Assembly: GCF_016802725.1 (NCBI RefSeq) | Contig: NC_052669.1 | Location: 188,501-252,500 of the forward strand | From: Solenopsis invicta | Taxonomy: Eukaryota; Arthropoda; Insecta; Hymenoptera; Formicidae | Reading direction: 5' to 3' | Length of the DNA stretch: 64,000 nucleotides | Part shown: positions 1 to 11,800 of the stretch, piece by piece | Position numbering within the stretch: position 1 is the first letter of the stretch | How the letters are laid out: every line of letters starts with the position of its first letter | The notes under the pieces: generated by a model | Seen by the model: the letters and a program-made list of their open reading frames with translations, nothing else | What the model was told of the DNA's origin: nothing | Databases searched by the model: none | Made by a program: the position numbers and the translations under genes

Positions 1-1072
1 TTTTATTCAATATGGTATCTATAGCTGTCACACAAAAGTGTAACGTGTGTGCAATATTTGCTTCATATAAAAATTTTAGTCTGTACAAAACAGGAATAGA
101 CCGGATTATATGAAAAGATAATATTAACTTTTAGAATTAAACTTAGGATATATAGCCCCGTTACTGACAGTGTCCCAAATACTGGCAGTCCAATCTTAAA
201 TACTTTCTTGAATATATAAATTATGTAGAGAATTATATTTAAATTGACTTAAATGCTTAAGGGGATACTAAAGTCGTCAATTTCATCGATTGAGCAGTGA
301 TTTATACACATATGATTTATGATACATATATACAATTTACGAAACATTAATATGTCACTACATATTATTAATTTATTACATCAATATCTCATGCACACCT
401 ACGGATAAATTTTCGTTTAAGTCTTTACATTAAGTGTCCAAGTCTAATTTAAAACATTCGATATTGTTTCTTCATGTAATTTTCGGATGACATCCGATTG
501 CCCACATCGCTAATTAATTAATTTAATATAAAATATTCTGATTGACTGTTCCAAAAGAAGAGTTGTGCTGTAAGTGGCTGTATATTTGCAATACAGTTAA
601 ACGCGATGCTCCCGTAATCTATATATCTGGAGACTCGTAAGTACAAACTGTATCGAGCTTTTATATTAAGCAAATTGTCACGATTTGACAGATTTGAATA
701 TTGGTCTACTAAATGCCACATTCCGCCAGTCTAAGAAATGATAAAAAAGATTTGAATTGAAAATTATTTTTGTTTTCCGCATAAGGTCGATACTACAGAC
801 ATATACCAATGTGTACTTTAAATATGGAATAGAATTTTCAATTCTATAAAAGTAATATTATGAAAAATTATTGCAAAATTATTTAGTTGGTAAAACAGGA
901 CGTCTTTAGGATTCTTTTCAGAATATCCTAAAGTTAGGCAAATTATCGACAATTTTTATTAAAGAATATTATTGAATTAGCTTTACAGAATTTTTTAAAT
1001 CCATTTACACAATTGATTTTGGCGAACTGTCAAAATAGTTAATATGTACAAAATGAGATCATCCTGAAAGAT

Positions 1073-1207
1073 GATTGTGTATACATTAGTTGAGTGAAAA
1101 TTACAAAAGTGAGCAAATTCATTAGAGCTTGATCAATAAAATTATAAATATTCTAGTAAATTTACTCACTTTTGTAATTTTCATCAAGTTATTTAATATA
1201 CAATCGA
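1073..1207. repeat. Short inverted-repeat element (MITE-like)
   Basis: Arms at about 1073-1122 and 1155-1207 are inverted copies sharing the core GAAAATTACAAAAGTGAG. No coding capacity and no clear target duplication. Looks like a miniature DNA transposon; family unknown. Confidence 0.6.
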
Positions 1208-2213
1208 TCCCCTGCTCTAGGGACAATGTATAAAGAACAGTATTATACCATTGAAACTATAAAGATCAGAAACGAAAAATAAAAAATTATTGATTAAAAT
1301 TTATAAATACAAATCCAGATGCAGAGCGATAAAGAAAAACAGTATTGTGTTTAGTAGCAAGTACCGGATTTTGCGTTAGTTGTTGAAATGGAAGAGCAAG
1401 AACAGAGATGATGTAGGTCTATGCAACTCATGAGTTTCTAGTGTCAGTTAATGTCACCGTGGCGCTGGCAACGTTCAGTTCTATCAATATATACAGGTTC
1501 TCTTATAATTAATGATAAAATTCGCATATAAGTAGAATGGACCAAACTTAGTTCTATACCCTTTGCGATTATCGCAATAGTTAACGAGTTATAAGTTAAT
1601 AAAGATAGCCGAATTATTCCGACCCTCCTCCAAATCCAAGCGCGCGATCGAAATTGCCAGGTGCGCGGGAAGTCGTTTACTAGCGGCTATGGCATTAGCG
1701 TTCAGTCCGCATTCTGAATGTACTTTTGTACGTATTTGTAGGCGCGCAATATTATTTAATGTTAAGTAATATTCTAGTTAATATAACATAATATTAAATC
1801 ATTTAAATTAAGATTATATTAAATAATATTTCTAAAATATTAATGCAAATATGTACTTTTCTTAAAATGGAATAAAGTTTACGTGCAAAATAGAGTATGT
1901 AAAATTTTATACCACTAAAAAAAATATTTTAAATGTCATTTATTATTAATAATTTCATAATTTAAAAAAATGTTTATTGTTTGTTTTTACAACGCAAAAT
2001 ATAAAGAAAAGGACAGCTAATTTATTTACCAACAAATTAATTAATCTTGTAAATTACATAAATGTTATGGATTTATTCTTCTGCGAAGTATAACACAGAC
2101 TCTTCGACTACACTTAGTCTTCATCAGTTTTACATGAATTATTCTGATTACAGATATTATTTTACACGCATAATTGAATAGCAATTTTGAACTGCATATA
2201 CATACATATATAC

Positions 2214-2244
<31 letters not shown>

Positions 2245-3296
2245 TCGTACGTGCCAAACGCACGAGCACAACACTTAATTTTAGTACTTCAAAAGACGTT
2301 AAAATGGTTCAAAAGATCAAAATTTTCCATAACATTTTTCGGTCGGAGGCGAGAATTCCATTAAGTCAAGGTATTACGTTAAAAAATAAAATCAATAAAT
2401 TTCAATAGAAATAATAACTGATCTCTCCTAAACATTTTAAAGTAATTAATATAATCTCGGAAAGAATTAAACTGATAAAATAGTATTGTCAGGAATGTCT
2501 CTGTACGTTGTAACTGTGTCCCGAGGATGACTGACGACACAAAATTTTATTAGTTAATTTTTATATAATTTACAAAATCAATTAATTTGATCGTAAATTG
2601 ACTGTCTTCCTTTATATTTGAAAATAAATTCTGTATTCATGACATAAACCTGAATCTGAATTCTTTTTGAACTCTCCGTGCTACCCGGGTAAGTTAGAAG
2701 ATATCTTGATATCTTCTATTAACGAGATATTTGGCGAGGATATATGTTGTAAATTCAAGTAACGTAGAGAAAGCCGCGAGATAAGAACTTAATAGAACAG
2801 TCGGCAGTGTTCTTTTGTGGATTCTTCATAAATGAAATACGCACGTTCGGGAGAATACTTAATTATTTTTTGCAAGATGTTATAACAGCTACTTATTTCA
2901 CGTAAATCGATATAATTATGAAAAAATGTTTATGGGTATTTTGAAATTTAACAGCGGGTAAACTTCTGAGATTAAAAAATTGTAAGATACATGAGTTAAA
3001 TAGGACCTACCTAATTTATTTGTATATTATTATAGGGCCTACCTTATTTGTTTATTATTACATTATTTATCAAGTGATATGATTATATTAGTAAAATAAA
3101 ATGTATTGCACAATAACTAAACAATTGCAACAAGGAATTATTAAAAAGAAAAAGGTCTAACGTACAAAATGCTATGCAGAACAAAATAAGAATATTTTTA
3201 TTAAATATTTATTTAATAAAACTAACATTTAATTAAGTTATTTTAGAAAATTAATTTTGAACAAGTATTTATTAATAATTATATATTTAAAAACAT

Positions 3297-3450
3297 AAAT
3301 TATATTTCAAGCAATACATAACGATATTTGACTAATAAGTTATATTATATATACTTATATGTATGTGTACACACACACACACACACACACATCATAATAT
3401 ATATAACTTTATTAGTCAAATATCGTTATGTATCGCTTGAAATATAATCG
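3297..3450. repeat. Short palindromic element with a CA microsatellite in its loop
   Basis: Arms of about 50 bp (3303-3352 and 3398-3450) share CATAACGATATTTGACTAAT in inverted orientation. The loop contains ATATATACTTATATG and a CA run at 3369-3392. MITE-like, no coding capacity. Confidence 0.6.
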
Positions 3451-4186
3451 TGTATCATATAAGTATTATATAAAAATAAGAATTATATAAAATTATATGA
3501 AATAAATTTTATAAAATAAGAAATATTATATTGTGTTTCCAAAAATAATTATTTTGCTACGCAGGATGGGATGTGAAACTAAACAGAGTTTTTAAGTGTT
3601 CTTTTAAAAGTTTTTTAAAATAAAGTTATAAAAATAAAATAAATTAAGTAGCCTTACTCAGTCCAGATATCTTATATATAATTAATTGATATTGCAACAG
3701 AAATGTGAATTTCCAATTGTCATGTGCATACTAGCGGAGGATTAGTTTCAGTATACGATTATCTATACCTCTCTGGTGTCATCTTTGTAAACGCGTCACC
3801 CACATCGATACAAAAGAGATAATGAATATACATTAGAGACAACACGCGCGAAGAAACGAGGTCTAGAATAATAATTCGAGCCGTTTTTTCAAAACTAAGC
3901 GTATCGCTACTATTAATGACGTACGTTATAATTTTAGTTGCATATCAGTTTCATGAAACTTGCGCTTCCTATCAGCATCAATTTATAAGGTTTGTTATAA
4001 AAGAGATTCTAAGAAAAGGATAATTATCTCTTCTAGTTTTTTTTTTTAATTTAATTCGATTTTGATTTGAGAAATATCTTATTCGCCACAATTTGGAGAC
4101 GTTTAAAGTTAAAATTAACAAAGTTAAAATAAATAAGAGAAATAAGGAAATTATTCTGTTCAAAATTAATCCCATATATGTTTTAA

Positions 4187-5466
4187 CCGAGGGGGAATTC
4201 ACAACCCAAAATTTTGTACACCAATGCCGATTTTTGGCATTGCTGTAAAACACTGCCGACATTTTTGTACACTGCCGACAATGCTTATTGTTAGTCAATG
4301 CCTACAATGCCGTCAATTCTATATTAAAATTAAGGCAATGCCATGCAATTATGAATACTACTGCGTGCCCATTATCATACGCCAATTCCTGCACAAGAAT
4401 TCTAAAGCTTTCCCGAAGTATTCTACACAATTATACAAAAAACTTCCAAAAATTTTATTTACGAACTGTATCTATACATTTTAATGTAATTGCACATTAT
4501 TATGTGCTGTCTTATGCATATAACTTCAAACAATGGAACACTAAAAATAATAATAAAAATAATCAAAATAATGACCTTGATATTGTATTTGTTTGTAATC
4601 AAAATAAATTTTAAACATTCTTCTTTAAAAATTCTATACATTTTACTGTAATTGCACATTATTATGTGATGTCTTATGCATAGGTATACCTAACTTCAAA
4701 CAATAGAATACTAAAAATAACAATGTCTGTTAAGTTAGCACCCCCACCACAAAAAATCGAAACGCCACTTATGCCAAAATTAAGTGCTTTTTATGTGCTA
4801 ATTATGTACCCTATTTGAAATTTTTGTGCTCGAGCGGTTTAGCAGGAAAATGAGATTGAAGGTGGGGGTGCCAGCTTAACGTTAAGCCAGCACCAACTCA
4901 TATAAATAATTAATAAAATAAAAAAATAAATACATTAGAATTAAGTGCTTTTTATGTGCTTTCCAACGATATATAAATAAATGTTCGTACTCAATCTCTT
5001 CGACCAGAAAATCGTCCCGAAAGTACGAATACACATTAACGGTACAGTACCAGAGTAAAGTACCAGAAAGAAAGCAATTCTGAAACTGATTATAGGCTTA
5101 AAATATTCTCCTATTTATGTGCTTTCGAAATATGCAAGACCAGATTTTTGTGCTCAACCACGTGATCGAAAAACCGACCCTGAAGTGAGCACCCCACCGT
5201 TCAGGTACAAGAGTAAACTACCAGAAAGAAAGCAATTATGAAATTGATTATAGGCTTAAAATATTCTTTTATTTATGTACTTTCGGAATATGCAAGAAAA
5301 AATTTTTGTGCTCAACCGCATGATCGAAAAACCGACTCTGAAGTGAGCTCACCACTCCCCAACCACTGACGACAATGCCGTCAATATTATAGGTCACTGC
5401 TTACTTTTTTCGGCAGTCCACTGCCGAAATTTTGTACACCAATGCCGGCTGTGAATTTCCCCTCGG
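4187..5466. mobile_element. Non-autonomous TIR DNA transposon, 1.28 kb
   Basis: Begins CCGAGGGGGAATTCACA and ends with the near-exact inverse TGTGAATTTCCCCTCGG. Subterminal blocks rich in TGCCGACAATGCCG-like motifs are inverted between the two ends. The element is flanked by TTTTAA at 4181-4186 and 5467-5472, so the target duplication is TTTTAA or, trimmed, TTAA. Inside are two pairs of tandem duplications about 160 bp apart (4480-4710 and 5050-5340) and a nested small element at 4729-4882. No transposase frame. Confidence 0.75.
4729..4882. mobile_element. Nested 0.15 kb inverted-repeat element
   Basis: Termini GTTAAGTTAGCACCCCCACC and its inverse (4861-4880, two mismatches) bound a segment inside the larger TIR element, between its duplicated blocks. 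No frame; MITE-like. Confidence 0.55.
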
Positions 5467-5510
5467 TTTTAACTCTCAAAAGAAAGTGCAAATTAACTTT
5501 AACAAAGTTC

Positions 5511-5945
5511 GTGATTAAATATTGAATTCCAGCAAATGGAAATGGATTTAAAATATTTAAAATGGATAGAGATGGATTCAAAAAATCAAGAATTTGGATT
5601 CGGCAATGACCACATAAATCTATTTCTATTTAATTAAAGTTTAGGGATTTTTCAAAATCATTTTAATTCATAAAGTGAAATTGAAGTTTGAAGTGAGATT
5701 TCTATTTTGTTCAATCCAAAAGAGTTATGCGGCCCATGTAATCCATTTTAATTCATGAGACGGGATTGAAATAAAGTGATTTTTATTTTTTCAAACTAAA
5801 AGGAGTTTTCGTGGCTCATTCATGACATAGGATTGAAATTACTTAATTGCTGTCTTTTAAATCCAAAATGTATTCAATGAATTAAAATGGATTATAAATT
5901 TTCAATGGATTATACATTTTCGTTTACTGGAATATTTATTATATC
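5511..5945. repeat. Possible degenerate TIR element with internal repeats
   Basis: Ends resemble each other in inverse orientation (AATATTGAATTCCAGCAAATGG versus AAATATTCCAGTAAACG). The interior repeats TTTTAATTCAT(A/G)A...GGATTGAAAT at roughly 90-bp spacing. Boundaries uncertain. Confidence 0.35.
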
Positions 5946-7163
5946 ACATGAAAGTTGCAAATTAAGCAAAAAGTAAAATTATCAAGTAAATATCAATTAA
6001 TAGGAACATAACATCAATGTTATAATATCATGCTTACTAGGAAAGGGACGGAAGTGTCCTCCTCCAATTTTGACGAGCCTTTAATACGTTGTAGTACAAA
6101 TAAAAATAAGAGACACATATTTTTTTATACGTGCCCTAACGCACTTTTAGAGGGTGAAACATTTCTTTGAAGAAAATCAGTCTTCTTCTTTCGAATTTAA
6201 GATATTAACTTTACATTTATTTGATATTATTATCACATTAATTTAAGATTTACTTAAATATCAATCATTTATTTAAATACAGAATCGGAAAAACATTTAT
6301 TTTACGTTTATTTAATGTTACGTTAATTTAATATTTACTTAACATTAATTACTTATTCAAAATAATGATTTGAAGAAATAGCTTCTAATATTTATTCAAC
6401 ATTAATATAATATTTAATTTATGTTAATTATTAGTTAAGGAAACCGTTCGTTTAACATTTATTTAAAATTAATTAAAACTTTTATTTAACAATAATTATT
6501 CCTATGAAATAATGATTTTAAAAAATGCCTTTTAATACTTATTTAAAATTAATTTTATATTTATTTTATATTTATAATTTGTTAGGGAATTTGAAAAAAA
6601 TTATTTATTCCATGTTAACTTTAGTTTCTGCAAAACTTAATATTTATTTAGTTTTGCAGAAATCTGAAATTATCTCGCTATTAATTTTAATATTTATTAA
6701 AATTAATAGAGATCACGTTTTTTTGCTAAAATATGTGAAGTTATTTATCAATTGTCTCAATATTAAAACTCCATAATCAAGAGAAGATACAATTTAGATG
6801 CAAAAGCATTATAAGTGCTTATAATGAATTCTACGATTTGGTAAATTAGTTCCTTTTCTTAACGAAGTTTTTTAACTGACTATATAATTAACTTAGTTAC
6901 GTTTAAAGTTTCATAAACCAAAGACTATTTTAGTTAAGGATAAATTAACTTAAATTTAAATTATTACAATTATACATCATAATTTTTATAATGAACTTTA
7001 TTTTGAACGGTTAAAATTAGAAACAATTATAGTGTGAAAAATGCTATAAATTTTATATTTTTTATAATGAACGTATTAATAAATTTTTAATTTTATATAT
7101 TGTAAAATAGTACAGAAACATAGTATTTAACAAATAAAAACTCAATACTTATGTTTATTGCAG

Positions 7164-7347
7164 ATCCGGTAATTGCCCATCATTTGGCACTTCCATGACA
7201 CAAACGGAACTTTTGCAAGAACTGGCGAACGAATGTCGTTACGATAAGATGGTACGGCCTCCTGGAGTAATTAATGAGACGGATCCGATTAGAATTTACA
7301 CCAGAGCTTTTATCTACACGATAAAGTCCAACATGGCCAAAACTCTG
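7164..7347 (+). CDS. Channel exon a: start of extracellular domain
   Basis: Follows acceptor TTGCAG (ends 7163) and ends before donor GTATCT. Encodes 61 residues including CPSFGTSMTQTELLQEL, CRYDKMVRPP and YTRAFIYTIK, typical of the first strands of an insect anion-channel subunit. The first base completes a codon begun in an unseen exon (phase 2). The internal ATG at 7195 is not the start. Confidence 0.9.
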
Positions 7348-10057
7348 GTATCTTCACAATTTTATATAATACTTTATACTTAGCTATGTCTTACAGATAG
7401 TGCATAGTACATAAGCTTCGTCGAAGAACGTTAATAAAAAGGAAATAAGTGATATATTGTAGCAATTTGAGGTGCAGTTAATGCTGCAGTTTCGATATCT
7501 GGATAAACGGCTGAAATTTGCGGATATTGCTCCTTATTTGACTCAAATATATGGCGGTCAAAATGCTCACGAGCTGATTTGGACGCCTACTGTATACGTC
7601 GCTAACGAGCGTACTTCAGTGGTAATGGGGAGTGGCGTCAAAGATCTGCTGATTTCTATCAGTTCTTACGGCATGGTCATATTAAACACTAGGTATTTGA
7701 TTTAATCTCATACATTAAGAGATGTACTCGAACAAATTTTTTTATTCTAATTTTCTTTTTATTCTACTTCTCATACGGTAAAGGGCTTTGCAGCTATCCC
7801 AGTGAGAAATGGTACATGGTACATACGTCAACTTGATGTCGATTTGATGTATGTATGTACCATTTCTCACTGGGATAGCTGCAAAGCCCTTTACCGTATG
7901 AAAAGTAGAATAAAAAGAAAATTAGAATAAAAAATTTGATTCTAATTGATCGATCCTCACATCGATTTCGATACACAGGTGGTCACAGTTTCGATCATCA
8001 TCGATATCGAATCGATGTCAATTCCACCAAATATTTTTCATTCTACCCATCAGGAAATAATAATGAAATTGACATTAATTCGACGTCGAAGTAATAAATA
8101 TTCTAGATAACGAGATGACGTTATTTGTCGTCAAAAATGACGTCAAAATATCGACAAATAACGTTAACTTACTCTCAGGTATATTTTTCTAATCACGGTT
8201 AAATTAATCAATGGTTAAATTAAGTTAGCAGAGTGTACGGTCAGCGGAAAGAAGGTTGCAGCACTTTTTTTTCGATGAATTTCGGAACTTACTCATAGAG
8301 CGGATGGATGAAAGTGATTTTATTAGGTCCATAAGTATAAGACACAACTGCTCGGTGATCAGATTGCATTTCGAAAAAAGTGTTACAATATTTTATTATG
8401 ATATCTCTAAAAAAACTCATTTTACCTTAACTACAACAGTTATAGCAATATTTTGCAAAGTTTTTGCAAAATGTTGCAATGAAATATTTTCCCCATGTTT
8501 TCGCAATCTTACTGCGCTGTATTAATTTGTGTATAAATTTTCGAAATAAATTGCCAACACAGATCTATTAAGTTAGTTTATTTAAATTTCAGATTGGAAG
8601 CCACCCTCAACTGTGGTCTTCGATTAGAGAAGTTCCCATTTGACGTGCAAGAGTGTCCGCTGGTATTCGAAAGCTGTAAGTTACCATTGTTATATTATTG
8701 ATTGCTTTTACTTTTATTAGAGGGTACATCATTATTAAGTACGAAACAATCTATTTTTAAGTACTGCTAAATGAGTTGCACTTTATTTTTTAGAATGTTA
8801 ATTAAACAAATCGGCCAAATTAAAATTCGAATTTTATAAACTTTTTAAGGCATTTTTAAAAAGATTTTTTTAATATAACGGCTGAAGATATTATTTTATC
8901 ATATTAATTTTTTTCATAAAAAAAAGTAAAGTATAGAGTTGAAAACTCTACACTATATCTTTCTACATAAAAACTATTGAAAAGTTTTTTGAATAATTCT
9001 TTAAATGTTTTTATTATAATAAGTCAAAGTCGAAGTCAACTTTTTCGAAAATACATATTTAATTGACGCAGGAGATTTAGTTAAAATTATCCATCTGAAA
9101 CAGTTCAAAAAGACGTCCCTAATAGCACAAAACGTCCTCAAAATGATCCTGAATCCGTCCTGAACGTGAATGGGATGGGTACGGGTTTAAGGTGTTATAA
9201 AGTCCCATGGATGTCCTTAGAAGGTTTGCCATGTGGATTATAAACACATCAAACACGTATGATTTTAATAACCCCTATGATTTTTTCATCTGCTGAGTTA
9301 TTCCGTTTAGCTAGCATCTTTTCTCGTAGGGCACAGAACTAAAAACACTTTTATTATACAATTTACTTTCAAGCTATCGATTAAGACTACTCAGAACTTG
9401 ATCGATTCAGCCGTTATTGCAATGAGATCCAATAATCTCAGATGCTCAGAAGTCGCCGCCGCATAAAGAGACGCGGTTTCTTCGCGCTGAACATTCACTT
9501 AGCGCGAAACACTACTGCGTCTCTTGATTTGTGTGATAATATGCTCAAGTTTAAAAACAACGAGGAAGTATGTATAATTAAGTGTTAAACCTTGAAAAAG
9601 TTTTGAAGTGCTTAGAAGTAAAAATACCTTACAATAACAATTATTAACTATCGTATATTAGCATATTAACGCCACTAAAAAAGGGGGACTATAAAACGAA
9701 TAATTCCATAAACAATCGTTAGAATTCGTTCCAAATAACGAAGATAATAGAGATAGTCGTTATATCTACAATAGCTATAATACTCTCTTCTCTTTTAGTA
9801 ATATACATAACAAATATTATAAATATTAGGTTAAAAATAACGACCAATATAATTACGTGTAAGCAAAACCTTAATTCTTATATATGAACTTAATCTTGAA
9901 CGTTACTACAATTGTTAATTTGACTGACAATAATTCAATAAAATTAACAATGTAGACGTTTCGGTTCGGATTATTTTCAGTAGTATATAAGTTATTAACA
10001 ATTATAGTGATAATTACAATTTTTTAAATGAGCGTATGATCGATTAATAATGATTAT

Positions 10058-10121
<64 letters not shown>

Positions 10122-11725
10122 TATTGTACGTGAAGGTATGCTGTACATCTCAATCGTTAAGATGAAAAATAATAAAGCATAAGCAATGCTATTGGTGGTT
10201 CGAAACAATACTGTATACTTTTTATTCTTCGACTGCTATGAGTACGAGGAACGTAGCTAACTTAACGGTTGTATAATTGTTCTCTAGCTTTTGTCGATTT
10301 TAATTATAATATATAATAAGTAAATTTTATAAAACACTATCAATGAAAGCAGTAAAAAAATCCATAAACAGTAAAAACAAATGATAAAAATGTTAATGTT
10401 GAATTAATTTAAGCTTTAAAAATGCAATTTTCTTTCTGAGGGACTCACAATGTGAACGAAATGGTATTAGATTGGGATGAAAATCCGATTGTTATAGCGG
10501 ATAATTTATATCTGACGGAGTACAAACTTATGGACAAGTGGGTCAATCGCTCCTACACTTCAACGCAACAGCATTATGGACATTTTGGTAAAATTCAATT
10601 AATTTAACACTTGATCTAATACAGAAATAAATAAGTATGCCATTGAATGGTCACTAAAACTATGGTATAACGATTGCAGCCGGTAATTTCAGCTCAATAA
10701 GTATTACGTTTAAACTGGCCCGTGAAATGGGATTCTTCATGATGGACTATTACGTACCGTCTATATTGATTGTGGTGATTTCGTGGGTGTCCTTTTGGTT
10801 ACATGTAGATGCGAGTGCGCCGCGGATAGTTTTAGGTAAAATATATTTGCAAGCTCACTAACGTTAAATAATATCCATATAGCACATAACATAACGGTAA
10901 TATCACAACATTTTTTTTAATAGCAATATTACAATGAAATACAGAATTAATATTACAAAGGTATCACAGTAATATAAAATGTTTGCCAAAATAAATCACA
11001 ATAATATAATTGTGACATCACAATTGTATAATATTACTGTAATATTTATATAATATTATGAGGAAAATTATTTTAATATTTTCATATTACAAATATGTTG
11101 CAGTTGTTTTATTATATATAATTTTATACATATTTCAAAGCCCAATTTTTAGAGGGACGCATTTTCAAAAGGTATAATATTATTTAATTAAAACATACCT
11201 GAGGAGTCTCGTAAAACTGTACATTTTACTTTATCTTATGTAGTTATTTAATTATAAGAAATATAATACCACCGTGTTTATCTGTTGGCGATATTATGTA
11301 TCACATTGTTATATTGTAATATTGTACAGTACAATAATATTTCAAAATCATATGTTGCACTACAATATAATAAAAATATTATACAAGTTTACATTGTGAC
11401 ATATAAGTGACGTTATACATGTTATAATATCTTATTGTCAATAATATAACTGCAATATTACATCAATATATTGCAAGATGATATAATATTTCTGTAAGAT
11501 TTCTATATTTCATTGTAATTTTATAATGGTTACGTTTCGAAATTCACTGTCTGAAAAGCTATCTACTGAAAAGCTATAATACACGTAAGGTGATCTATAA
11601 CTTTTTAGTACTTTTTAGTACAATGTATATTAGAACGAAACCAATAACTGCAATATTGTAATATTATTGTGATGACCGACATGTTACATGTTGTGTGAAT
11701 AATACATATATTGTATATTGTGTGT

Positions 11726-11800
<75 letters not shown>

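Larger units (their letters stand above)
1..7163. other. AT-rich non-coding region upstream of the channel gene
   Basis: No coding exon could be supported on either strand. It holds small inverted-repeat elements (listed separately), a TA microsatellite near 2215-2245 and an AT-rich degenerate repeat area at about 6230-6720. The stretch 1620-1740 is richer in CpG than its surroundings and could be a promoter or first exon, but no signal peptide reads from it. Confidence 0.6.
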
